A DNA stretch of 47,961 nt, from the NCBI GenBank assembly GCA_900551715.1, contig URXG01000012.1:1-47961 (forward strand), read 5' to 3'. Positions within the stretch are counted from its first letter, which is position 1. Each line of letters starts with the position of its first letter. Below are positions 1 to 8,266 of this stretch, piece by piece. The notes under the pieces were generated by a model. It was not told the origin of the DNA. It ran no database searches and saw nothing but the letters and a program-made list of their open reading frames with translations. The translations under genes were made by a program, and so were the position numbers. Source of the DNA: an uncultured Blautia sp. (GTDB lineage Bacteria > Bacillota > Clostridia > Lachnospirales > Lachnospiraceae).

Positions 1-120
1 GTGTTCGGGACTTTCACCCGTTAGAGCGCGCCCATGGCGCGCAAACTAAAAATACCCGGTGCAAATTAATGTACCGGGCGTTTCTTTGGCCTTTTTGTCA
101 ATTCTTGATGTTTTTATTTT
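1..120 (+). other. Left window edge: unexplained GC hairpin, then terminator-like stem
   Basis: No complete gene is seen here. A GC-rich perfect inverted repeat (GCGCGCC, loop CAT, GGCGCGC) lies at 26-42. A second stem (CCCGGT/ACCGGG around 54-79) is followed by a T-rich stretch and looks like a rho-independent terminator. One frame opens at base 1 and stops at 21-23, so this could be the last seven codons of a gene lying to the left, but seven codons cannot be identified. Confidence 0.4.
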
Positions 121-162
121 AAAGGCTTTTTGGCACTTGACGAAACATGATAAAACACAGCC

Positions 163-191
163 TTGCTTTATCACTTTAAATCGTGTATAAT
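163..191 (+). promoter_or_regulatory. Sigma-A promoter of aroE
   Basis: A -35 TTGCTT (163-168) and a -10 TATAAT (186-191) are separated by 17 bases, 39 bases before the chosen aroE start. A perfect inverted repeat TGATAAA/TTTATCA (148-154 and 167-173) overlaps the -35 box and could be an operator; no regulator is identified. Confidence 0.65.
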
Positions 192-230
192 AACCACATC
201 TATAACGTATCACAGGAAGGAAATGGGATT

Positions 231-1097
231 ATGTCAAAACATATAACAGGACACACAGGATTATTGTGTTTATTAGGAAGCCCGGTTGCACACAGTGTTT
301 CTCCGGAAATGCACAACGAAGCATGTGATCAGCTGGGACTGGACTATAGCTATTTGGCTTTTGATGTACCGGAAGATAAGATGCCGGAAGCAGTGCAGGG
401 GCTTCGCACCATAGGCGCCAGAGGCTGGAATATTACCATGCCAGGAAAGAACATCATGTGTAAACTGGCAGACAAGGTATCACCTGCATCTGAGATTTCC
501 GGAGCATGTAATACCATTGTTAATGATAATGGGGTACTGACAGCGTACACTACAGACGGTGTGGGATTTATGCGCGCAGTAAAAGAAGACGGTGTGGATA
601 TCATTGGAAAGAAAATGACTCTTCTGGGAGCTGGTGGAGCTGCAACAGCAATCCTTGTACAGGCTGCACTGGATGGAGTTGCTGAGATCAATGTATTTAA
701 CGTAAGAGATGCCTTCTTTGAAAGAGCAGAAAACATCGTTGCCAAACTTAATGAACGTACAGACTGCAAAGTTACACTTCATGATTTCTCCGATCCGGAA
801 GTCCTTCGTGCATCTATTGCAGACAGTACAATTCTTGTAAACGGTACTTCCGTAGGAATGGCACCAAAGACAGATAATACCATCATTACAGATACATCCA
901 TGTTCCACAAAGATCTCTTTGTGTTTGATGTAATCTATAATCCGCAGGAGACCAGACTTCTTCGTGAGGCCAGAGAGGCAGGCTGCAAGACCGGAAACGG
1001 TATGTACATGCTTCTGTATCAGGGAGCTGCATCCTTTAAGCTCTGGACAGGAGAAGAAATGCCTGTAGAGATCATTAAGGAGAAATATTTCTCTTAA
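231..1097 (+). CDS. aroE: Shikimate dehydrogenase (AroE/YdiB family)
   Basis: NADP(H)- or NAD(H)-dependent reduction of 3-dehydroshikimate to shikimate, step four of the cytosolic chorismate pathway. At 288 residues it is of normal family length. The N-terminal substrate domain has GSPVAHSVSP (16-25), the catalytic lysine K73 in NITMPGK and the catalytic aspartate D109 in TTDGVGF. The Rossmann domain has the glycine motif GAGGAA from residue 133. The start at 231 has AGGAAGG 11 bases upstream; an upstream in-frame ATG at 183 overlaps the -10 box and is rejected. The gene stands alone, with its own promoter and a terminator after it, and no other aro gene nearby. A quinate/shikimate dehydrogenase role (YdiB-like) is possible, as for other stand-alone clostridial copies. 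Confidence 0.93.
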   Translation: MSKHITGHTGLLCLLGSPVAHSVSPEMHNEACDQLGLDYSYLAFDVPEDKMPEAVQGLRTIGARGWNITMPGKNIMCKLADKVSPASEISGACNTIVNDNGVLTAYTTDGVGFMRAVKEDGVDIIGKKMTLLGAGGAATAILVQAALDGVAEINVFNVRDAFFERAENIVAKLNERTDCKVTLHDFSDPEVLRASIADSTILVNGTSVGMAPKTDNTIITDTSMFHKDLFVFDVIYNPQETRLLREAREAGCKTGNGMYMLLYQGAASFKLWTGEEMPVEIIKEKYFS

Positions 1098-1157
1098 TCA
1101 GAAATAAGCAGGCAATTATTTCAGAAATCAGAAATATAGGAATAAATAACAACAAAG

Positions 1158-1203
1158 CAGTCATAACAGATCGTCTGACAGGAACCTGTTGTGGCTGTTT
1201 TTT
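1158..1203 (+). terminator. Rho-independent terminator after aroE
   Basis: A 12-bp stem with two G-T pairs (CAGTCATAACAG with CTGTTGTGGCTG) is followed by six T. It ends 26 bases before the next start codon. Confidence 0.75.
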
Positions 1204-1229
1204 CATATAAAAACAGGAGGTTTTTGCAT

Positions 1230-2222
1230 ATGTATACTGCATCAAAAGAAAGATACCAGACAATGGAATATAACCGTTGTGGAGAAAGCGGACTGATGTT
1301 GCCGAAAGTTTCTCTGGGACTGTGGCATAATTTTGGAGACACAGCTAATTTCCAGAATATGAAACAGTTGTGTTTTACTGCTTTTGATAACGGAATTACA
1401 CAGTTCGATCTTGCTAATAACTACGGTCCGGAATACGGCAGTGCTGAGCGTAATTTTGGCAAAATCCTGAAAGAAGAACTTCATAATTATCGTGATGAGC
1501 TGATCATTACCACCAAAGCCGGATATGATATGTGGGAGGGACCTTACGGAAACTGGGGAAGCCGCAAATATCTTCTGGCAAGTCTTGATCAGAGTCTGAA
1601 ACGTATGGGACTGGAATATGTAGATATTTTTTATCATCACAGAATGGACCCGGATACTCCTCTGGAAGAGACTATGGGAGCATTGGCGACAGCCGTACAG
1701 AGTGGTAAGGCATTATATGTAGGACTTTCCAACTATAATGGCGAGAGACTGGAGAAGGCAGCTGCCATACTGAAAGATTTAAAGTGCCCGTTTGTGATCA
1801 ATCAGAACCGCTATTCTATTTTTGACAGAACGGTAGAAGAAAATGGTCTGAAGGAAACAACAGGCAGACTGAAGAAAGGTCTTATTACTTTCAGCCCTCT
1901 TGCACAGGGGCAGCTGACAGATCGTTATCTTAACGGAATTCCCGAGGACAGTCGTATCCGTACAGATGGCAGATTCCTGAAAGCCAATATTCTTACAGAG
2001 CACAGAATGGATCAGATCCGTAAGCTGAATGAAATGGCGGCACAGAGAGGTGAGAAACTTTCTGAAATGGCACTGGGCTGGCTTCTTCACCAGAAGGAAG
2101 TCACAAGTGTACTGATCGGTGCATCTAAACCCCAGCAGATTCTGGATAATATCAAAGCAATCCACTGTACACCATTTACAGAGGAAGAACTTAAGAGAAT
2201 TGATGACATTTCCAAAGATTGA
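1230..2222 (+). CDS. Aldo/keto reductase, YghZ / L-glyceraldehyde 3-phosphate reductase-like
   Basis: A cytosolic NADPH-dependent TIM-barrel oxidoreductase that reduces aldehydes or ketones. The 330 residues open with the family pattern of a short beta hairpin (GESGLMLPKVSLGLW). The catalytic tetrad is visible: Asp and Tyr in FDLANNYG, Lys in TTKAG and His in FYHHRMD. The WEGPYGNWGSRKYL segment resembles the YghZ/AKR14 branch (L-glyceraldehyde 3-phosphate or methylglyoxal reductase), and the cofactor end has LIGASKPQQ. The start at 1230 has AGGAGG nine bases upstream. The frame is open back to 1191, but that part runs into the aroE terminator. The gene is monocistronic with its own terminator. 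The physiological substrate is not certain. Confidence 0.88.
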   Translation: MYTASKERYQTMEYNRCGESGLMLPKVSLGLWHNFGDTANFQNMKQLCFTAFDNGITQFDLANNYGPEYGSAERNFGKILKEELHNYRDELIITTKAGYDMWEGPYGNWGSRKYLLASLDQSLKRMGLEYVDIFYHHRMDPDTPLEETMGALATAVQSGKALYVGLSNYNGERLEKAAAILKDLKCPFVINQNRYSIFDRTVEENGLKETTGRLKKGLITFSPLAQGQLTDRYLNGIPEDSRIRTDGRFLKANILTEHRMDQIRKLNEMAAQRGEKLSEMALGWLLHQKEVTSVLIGASKPQQILDNIKAIHCTPFTEEELKRIDDISKD

Positions 2223-2238
2223 TGGGGATTGTCTGAAT

Positions 2239-2273
2239 AAAAAACCTGACTGTATCGTGCAGCCAGGTTTTTT
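2239..2273 (+). terminator. Rho-independent terminator after the aldo/keto reductase
   Basis: AAAAAACCTG pairs with CAGGTTTTTT, with a further CTG/CAG pairing inside, and ends in a T run 17 bases after the stop codon. Confidence 0.85.
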
Positions 2274-2317
2274 CAATTATAAAAACAAATACGAAAAATA
2301 AATATGATAAAATTAAG

Positions 2318-2460
2318 GTAACTGTTCAGTACCCTCACAGTTACGAGTCAAAATGCATTCCAAATCACCTTCGGTGATGGCATTTTGCCTTGTATGTCTC
2401 GGGATTTTGGCAAAAAACATGCCAAAACACCTCGCGGGATATTACCTACTGAATAGTTAC
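2318..2460. repeat. 143-bp palindromic element with GTAACTG ends
   Basis: The ends GTAACTGTTCAGTA (2318-2331) and TACTGAATAGTTAC (2447-2460) are inverted repeats matching at 13 of 14 positions. Inside are two more hairpins: CAAAATGC...ATCACC with GGTGAT-GCATTTTG (about 2349-2388) and TTTTGGCA/TGCCAAAA (2405-2427). There is no coding capacity. The ends match shorter palindromes at 24264-24304, 26342-26389 and 45048-45065. It looks like a MITE or REP-type element; a structured RNA is the alternative. Confidence 0.6.
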
Positions 2461-2478
2461 AAATTATAAAAGCAGGAT

Positions 2479-2578
2479 ATGGATTGTATAAGTAGTACAC
2501 ACCATTTGAACACTGTCAGAGACTGTGATAAAATCGTAGTTATAGAAAATGGACAGGTTGCAGAAGAGGGGACGTATG
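2479..2578 (+). pseudogene. Relic of an ABC transporter ATPase (H-loop region only)
   Basis: The frame from 2479 encodes about 33 residues matching the end of an exporter-type ABC ATPase: an H-loop-like THHLNTVRDCDKIVV, then IENGQVAEEGTY, in the order found in MsbA-like proteins. The Walker A, signature and Walker B parts are missing, and likeness ends after GTY. The 143-bp palindromic element lies immediately upstream. The Shine-Dalgarno-like AGAGGGG of the next gene falls within the relic's Glu-Glu-Gly codons. This is probably the stub of a deleted ABC gene, with the likeness judged by eye. Confidence 0.6.
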
Positions 2579-5452
2579 GAAAACAAAACAGTAACAGTTA
2601 TGGAGTATTATCTCCCGGAGGGGACGATTCTGGATGGAAGATACCGGATCATCCGGGTTCTGGGATGTGGAGGATTTGGTATTACTTATGAAGCGATTAA
2701 TGAGAATACCAATGGACGAGTTGCCATAAAGGAGTTCTATAATCGGAACTATATGGGCAGAATAAATAAGGACATCGTTCTGACAGACGGAGAGATGCAG
2801 GTGCCTTTTCAGAAAGCGAAGGAACGATTTCTCAGGGAAGCCAGGAGACTCAGAGATTATTCTTCTGAGCCGGGAGTTGTACATATCCGGAATTACTTTG
2901 AACAGAATAACACTGCCTATATTGTTATGGAATATATCGGTGGGATCAGTCTTCAGGAATACTTTGACCGAAAAGGACGGATTGAGGCAGGACGGTTATT
3001 TCAACTCCTTTACCCACTGATGGTAACTCTTGAAAAAATACATAAATCAGGAGTGGTTCACAGAGACATCAGCCCAGATAATATCAAATTTACAGATAAT
3101 CCGGATGGGGCAGCCGGAATTAAACTGATCGATTTTGGTTCTGCCAGAGATTATATGGATGACCGGACTTATACCATTGAGCTGAAAGAAGGATATGCAC
3201 CGCCGGAACAGTACTCTGGTCATGAGCAGGGACCATGGACGGATATTTATGCGTTATGTGCCGTATTGTACTGTGGAATTACAGGACAGAAACCTATACG
3301 TTCTTCTATCCGAAAGATGAAGGACGAACTTCTGATGCCTTCCCAGATGGGAATCGCTATTGATCCGAAACTGGAAAAAATTCTGAAAAAAGGTCTTAAT
3401 ATAGAAAGAGAAAAACGATATCAGAATCTGGAAGAGCTTCTGACAGAGCTGAAACCAATTTTATATCCGAAGAAAAAAAATACCGGTGGTAACAAAAAGG
3501 GCAAGATTTTTCTGGCAGCAAGTATTGCAGCCTGCGTACTGGCAGCAGGGGGATATGGAGGTTGGAGATATTACCAGGATCATCTGGCATATTTTAAATT
3601 CCATGGAGAGAAAACAGAGACAGTTCTTCTGACACCTTATGATGATATGAGCACGAAAGATTACAAGAAAAATGTAAAGATCATCAAAAAAAGGCTGGAT
3701 TATCTCTGGGGAGAGGACGGATATATTCTCAGGGAGAAAGAAGATGGACTGGAAATTACCACGACACTGGCATCATATGAAGCAGAAAATATTGACCAGG
3801 ATGTATTTGAAACAATGAGACTGGCTGTAGCACAGCCTCTGGAACTTAACATTATAGCAATATCTGGAGACGGTTATAAAGCAAGAGCTTCCAAATTAGG
3901 GCAGGACGAGGTCATTTCTGCCAAAAAAAAGGAAGGAGAAATTCCGGTAGAAGACAGAACACCAGAGGATATCTATTCCAGTGATGGTCTGGAAGCATAT
4001 GTAGAAGTAAAAATCACAGACGAGGCAGCAGAGAGAATCAGGAATGACCTTCAGGATATAGCAGGAGAGAAAGACAGTTATATTATGCTGGTGACAGATC
4101 CGGGAACGGAATATCGATCAAAGCGATTGCTGTGCACAGACATGAATGGAGACTGGACCACTTACTATTGTAGAGTAAATAAAGATTCCAGAGGCTGGAA
4201 AGCACTGTGGAAAACCGAAAGGTTAAGTGATCCTTTTGAGATTTCCTATGAAATACAGGCAGACTGGGAGGAAGAAAGTGGCATCTGGGGGAAATATCAA
4301 TGCAAAGAAGACGAAATTCAGCAGCCGGCTGTGACAATGGATTACAGAACCACTTCCATAATGTACTGGAATAATGAAGCAATGTCCGGTGCTGGGGCGT
4401 GGAGTGAACTTTTATATGATATCAAGACCAGAATGGATACCCTGAAAATTCCCTATGCAGTAGGGACAGCACCGGATGATACAGGCAGAATTTTGATAAA
4501 AACAGCTCAGAAAGATATGAATCCATTTCTCGAAAAAATGCTTACGGGCTCAGTAAGTGTTGCATTGGAATCAGAAGATATAAGTCAGAAAGAGGATATA
4601 TTTTATACCACAGGCGAGCTGAAATTACAGGAAGAAGACGGAAATTATTCAGTTGTTCTGAGTCTGTCCTTATCAGAAAGCAAAAAAGAAGAATTAAAAC
4701 CGCTGTTTAAAACAGTGCAGGATTCAGAAGATCACAGACTTTATCTGACTGTGGAAGGATACAGGATTGCATGGGCAGAACTGGAATCAGGAGAAATTCC
4801 GGAAAATATTGTTTTCCGGAACAATTGTTATCGGAATGCCAAAGCATTTACTCAAAGCGATGTTCCTTTATTACAGATGATCATAACGGCAATGGAACAG
4901 AGCCGCCTGGCTGGGTACGAAAGCTATATTCATGCAAGATCACAGTACAGTTCAAAGAACGGTATTGTAGATGCAGAACCTCAACAGGAAAACGAACAGT
5001 ATATGCCAGTGTCAGAAGAACTGGAAAACATAAAAAAAGGACTTCACAAATTTAACAAAAATGCAGAAGTAAGTGAAGACAGAGGCACAAGCAATCAGCT
5101 GAATATTACATTAAGATATGATATAAACAAAAGCTATGGGGCCAGAGTTGTTTCAGATATAGAACAATTGTTAGAAACAGAAAAAGCCGACTTGAAAATA
5201 TATGATGATATAGTAATATATCCCGGATATAAAAATCGTGGCAGCGGTGTCAGGTTCAGACGCTCTGACAACTTTTCTGGTACGGAAGTCCAAAACTGGG
5301 AATTTATGTTTTACAGATCTGGCGAAGGTGATGAAGAAGAGAACAAAATGGCAGAATTGCTGGAAAAGAGCGAACCATTAAAAGAATACAGGACAGAAGA
5401 TTCTTTTGTGAAAAATCAGAACTGGTGGTGGTATAATATTGACTTATGGTGA
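2576..5452 (+). CDS. Transmembrane Ser/Thr protein kinase with large extracellular domain
   Basis: A 958-residue membrane kinase. The cytoplasmic Hanks-type domain (about 18-295) has all catalytic elements: glycine loop GCGGFG (30-35), VAIK lysine K52, helix-C glutamate E88, HRD (162-164) with N169 in HRDISPDN, DFG (186-188) and GYAPPEQY. A Lys-rich stretch precedes one membrane helix (about 311-329). The remaining ~625 residues, predicted outside, contain no PASTA repeats. They have two similar modules with a pattern recalling the P1 domain of SecD (KIIKKRLDYL then a strand-rich region; DIKTRMDTLKIPY likewise). I do not recognise a named ectodomain family. The start at 2576 has AGAGGGG just upstream; ATG 2549 is an in-frame alternative. 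The stop overlaps the next gene by 14 bases, so the two are probably translated together. Substrate and signal are unknown. Confidence 0.85.
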   Translation: MENKTVTVMEYYLPEGTILDGRYRIIRVLGCGGFGITYEAINENTNGRVAIKEFYNRNYMGRINKDIVLTDGEMQVPFQKAKERFLREARRLRDYSSEPGVVHIRNYFEQNNTAYIVMEYIGGISLQEYFDRKGRIEAGRLFQLLYPLMVTLEKIHKSGVVHRDISPDNIKFTDNPDGAAGIKLIDFGSARDYMDDRTYTIELKEGYAPPEQYSGHEQGPWTDIYALCAVLYCGITGQKPIRSSIRKMKDELLMPSQMGIAIDPKLEKILKKGLNIEREKRYQNLEELLTELKPILYPKKKNTGGNKKGKIFLAASIAACVLAAGGYGGWRYYQDHLAYFKFHGEKTETVLLTPYDDMSTKDYKKNVKIIKKRLDYLWGEDGYILREKEDGLEITTTLASYEAENIDQDVFETMRLAVAQPLELNIIAISGDGYKARASKLGQDEVISAKKKEGEIPVEDRTPEDIYSSDGLEAYVEVKITDEAAERIRNDLQDIAGEKDSYIMLVTDPGTEYRSKRLLCTDMNGDWTTYYCRVNKDSRGWKALWKTERLSDPFEISYEIQADWEEESGIWGKYQCKEDEIQQPAVTMDYRTTSIMYWNNEAMSGAGAWSELLYDIKTRMDTLKIPYAVGTAPDDTGRILIKTAQKDMNPFLEKMLTGSVSVALESEDISQKEDIFYTTGELKLQEEDGNYSVVLSLSLSESKKEELKPLFKTVQDSEDHRLYLTVEGYRIAWAELESGEIPENIVFRNNCYRNAKAFTQSDVPLLQMIITAMEQSRLAGYESYIHARSQYSSKNGIVDAEPQQENEQYMPVSEELENIKKGLHKFNKNAEVSEDRGTSNQLNITLRYDINKSYGARVVSDIEQLLETEKADLKIYDDIVIYPGYKNRGSGVRFRRSDNFSGTEVQNWEFMFYRSGEGDEEENKMAELLEKSEPLKEYRTEDSFVKNQNWWWYNIDLW

Positions 5453-8198
5453 AAAGATATCAGTAGGATCAATTCTTGATGAACGTTATGAAATAAAAAA
5501 AATAATTAAAGCAAATGAGAAAATAACAATTTATGAGGGATGGCATCAACAGATAGAAGAATCTTTTCTGATTCAGGAAATGTCAAAGAGCACTGACTAC
5601 ACAGATAAAATTCTTTCCAGGGCCAGAAGACTCAGCGATTTTTCGGAATTTACGAATCTGTTTCAGGTATGTGATCAGTTTTCAGCAGGTGAGAAATCCT
5701 ACGTCATTATGGAATATCCCAGGGGGCAATGTCTGAAAAAAGTTCTTTCATCAGAAAAAAAGCTGTCAGAAAAAGTTCTGGATCATATGTTTTATCCCCT
5801 GCTGAAAACACTTGAGAAACTGGAAGAGGCAGGTATGAAGGATATTCCTGTGGAAGCAGAGACCTTATACCTTCAGGAAGATGGGAGTCTGTATCTGTTT
5901 CCGGAGACAGACAGGGTAATTCCCGGATATACAGATTATGCATATCAGATCTGTGAGTTGATGTATCAGGGACTGACGGGACAAAAACCACCAGATAAAG
6001 CAATTCGGCTTCTGTTTGACGAGATGACACCTCTGAAAGAAGCAAATCTTTCCTGTGATGCAGATTTTTGTAAGATTATTGATGAGGGCCTGAAAATCAA
6101 TGGGGAAGAGGAACCACAGAGAGATTCTCTGGGAGATCTGAGCAAAAAGCTGGAGCAGTGGAGAGAAAAAGAAAATAAAAAAACAAAGAAAAAACGGTAC
6201 TGGATAGCAGGGGGGATTTTATCAGCAATATTGATCTGTACAGTATTATTCGGGCTGTATCTGAAATTTGAAGAGAAAATCCGTTTCTGGGGAATTAAGA
6301 CAGAAACGATCCTTCTGGAGCCAGGAGAAGATGTAAACAGAAAAGAATATCAGAAATCCCTGGAAATCCTAGAAAAAAGAGTAAAGGATCTGGTAGGCAC
6401 CAATAAATATCTGATAAAAGATGATGATGGCGTTATAAGAATTATTATGCCGGAAAAAGCCTGTAAAAAAATAGATAACGAAGCTTTGCTGAAAGAATAT
6501 CTCAGTCGTCCAATGAAACTGACTGTTGCTGTTGGAAACGGAAGTGTAAAATGGTTTGCATTAGCATCGGAACAGTATGTAACTCTTGAAAATAAGGACA
6601 TTCTGAAAGTGGAAGAGGTGGATACAGAAGACAGTGAGAGCTGGTCAACCGGTGAAACAGTAAATAAAATGTTGAAGGTTACTGTTTCGGACGAAGCAGC
6701 GGAACAGCTGAAGAAGAAGCTTGGAAGTCTTCAGGAACAGATTAATAAGGAAACGGATGATACAGAAGAAAAATATTATCCTCTGGTCTGCCTTGACGGT
6801 GAAGAAACAGACTATGATTCACATATAGAAGTGTCAGGTGAACAAGATGACTGGCATACAATTGGAATTCTGGAAAATTCTTATTTTGAAATGGCGAAAA
6901 ATCTCTGGAAAGAAGAGACTTTTGATACTGCTTTTCAGATGACATCACAGATTGGTGAAATAAACTGGGAGAAAAAAACAACATCTGTCCTGAAAAAATG
7001 GGTGGATGGATCAGAAATTTCAGATCCATCTGTGATTCTGGAGTATGACCGTACAGAACTGACCGGCTCAAAAACAAAAGCTGATAAGGGAGATTATTAT
7101 CATAATATTGGTGATCTGGCGCAAAGGCTGGAATCTCTGGGAATATCTTATGCACTTGGAAATATTGAGGGAGATTATGATCGGCTTGCAGTGAAGGTAA
7201 GGCAGAAAGATATGTCAGATATGGTTGCGGATATCCTGGGGAGACAGGAACAGATCAGTATTCAGAATGTATGGGGATATTCTCTTTTTGCTTCTGGCAT
7301 ACAGCTTTCTACGGAACATGCAGATGGTGACAACAGAAACTGGAAGGTTTCGTTGGAATGTTCAGAAGAAGATATGAAGGATTTTGCAGAGTCAGTAATG
7401 AAATCCAATGGATATGTGTATCTTTATGGACCATTAAAATATTGTGTTGGGAAAGCAGCACTTACAGAAATGCCCACAGCAGAGAAAACAGATCTGGATT
7501 CTGTGGAGCCAGACAGAAAAAAATATCAATTCTTTTTCCGGGAGACTAATCTGGGAGAAACAGGATATTTCACAAAAGCGATGGATTCGCTGGCAAAACT
7601 TTTTGCAAATATGTCAGACAGATATAATCTGAATGATGATTTTAAACTGGTTAAAGTTCAGTACAATGAGAAGGGCAAGCAGGTATTTCAGAGAAGTGAA
7701 TGCAGAACTGCATGGGAACAAAATAACAAAGAGTTTAAAAAGATACAGAAGACAGCCGAGTATAAAGATTCCTATGTGGAATTAAAAGAAGAGAAGGATT
7801 CCTATTATAAAGGAGAAAGAGATCTCTATATCATACTTCATATGGACACACAGGAAAACTACGTGGACAGTGCTGTAGACCGTATTGTGAATCTGTGGAA
7901 TACATGTAAACTGGAGGAAAGTGATTATTCTCTTATCAGATTTTGTGTAAGCGAATATCAAGAATATCCTATTGTCAACATACGAAGATCTTTCGCTGAC
8001 GACAAATGGACTTTGTCTGTCAGATGGTCAGATGAAACATATGGAGAAAAATTAAAAGAAAGAATATATCAGGAATTGAAAAATAAGACATTTCTGAAAA
8101 ATGGACAAACAGAAGAAAATTCAATAAATAATCTGCAGGCATCTCTGGAAGAAACAGATGAAGCTTATGAAAAAATGAAACAAAATCAATACAACTGA
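5439..8198 (+). CDS. Transmembrane pseudokinase paralogous to the upstream kinase
   Basis: 919 residues from a TTG start that overlaps the kinase by 14 bases; no strong ribosome site is seen, so translational coupling is likely. The first ~245 residues align with the upstream kinase (RYEIKKI with RYRIIRV, ARRLSDFSE with ARRLRDYSSE, LTGQKP with ITGQKP), yet every catalytic position is changed. The glycine loop reads KANEKI, the VAIK lysine is Q46, the helix-C glutamate is Arg, HRD reads DIP with Thr at the usual Asn, and DFG reads PET. A membrane helix lies at about 254-275. The ectodomain carries the same modules as its neighbour (ILEKRVKDLVG...; DLAQRLESLGISYALG). It probably arose by tandem duplication and lost phosphotransfer, leaving a binding, scaffold or allosteric role. 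A terminator closes the two-gene operon. Confidence 0.82.
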   Translation: MTYGEKISVGSILDERYEIKKIIKANEKITIYEGWHQQIEESFLIQEMSKSTDYTDKILSRARRLSDFSEFTNLFQVCDQFSAGEKSYVIMEYPRGQCLKKVLSSEKKLSEKVLDHMFYPLLKTLEKLEEAGMKDIPVEAETLYLQEDGSLYLFPETDRVIPGYTDYAYQICELMYQGLTGQKPPDKAIRLLFDEMTPLKEANLSCDADFCKIIDEGLKINGEEEPQRDSLGDLSKKLEQWREKENKKTKKKRYWIAGGILSAILICTVLFGLYLKFEEKIRFWGIKTETILLEPGEDVNRKEYQKSLEILEKRVKDLVGTNKYLIKDDDGVIRIIMPEKACKKIDNEALLKEYLSRPMKLTVAVGNGSVKWFALASEQYVTLENKDILKVEEVDTEDSESWSTGETVNKMLKVTVSDEAAEQLKKKLGSLQEQINKETDDTEEKYYPLVCLDGEETDYDSHIEVSGEQDDWHTIGILENSYFEMAKNLWKEETFDTAFQMTSQIGEINWEKKTTSVLKKWVDGSEISDPSVILEYDRTELTGSKTKADKGDYYHNIGDLAQRLESLGISYALGNIEGDYDRLAVKVRQKDMSDMVADILGRQEQISIQNVWGYSLFASGIQLSTEHADGDNRNWKVSLECSEEDMKDFAESVMKSNGYVYLYGPLKYCVGKAALTEMPTAEKTDLDSVEPDRKKYQFFFRETNLGETGYFTKAMDSLAKLFANMSDRYNLNDDFKLVKVQYNEKGKQVFQRSECRTAWEQNNKEFKKIQKTAEYKDSYVELKEEKDSYYKGERDLYIILHMDTQENYVDSAVDRIVNLWNTCKLEESDYSLIRFCVSEYQEYPIVNIRRSFADDKWTLSVRWSDETYGEKLKERIYQELKNKTFLKNGQTEENSINNLQASLEETDEAYEKMKQNQYN

Positions 8199-8207
8199 AA
8201 TTGGTAT

Positions 8208-8255
8208 AAGACCCCGAAACAATAATACATCCCTGCGTTATTGTTTCGGGGTCTT
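8208..8255. terminator. Convergent terminator between pseudokinase and dapF
   Basis: A perfect 18-bp stem (AAGACCCCGAAACAATAA and its complement) around a 12-base loop. It lies 9 bases after the pseudokinase stop and 11 bases beyond the dapF stop, so it can serve both strands, although neither side has a long T run. Confidence 0.75.
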
Positions 8256-8266
8256 GAATGTTTACA

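Noticed and set aside
2549..2575. Upstream ATG for the membrane kinase
   Set aside because: Lacks a ribosome site, and its nine codons lie in the ABC relic; it cannot be fully excluded.
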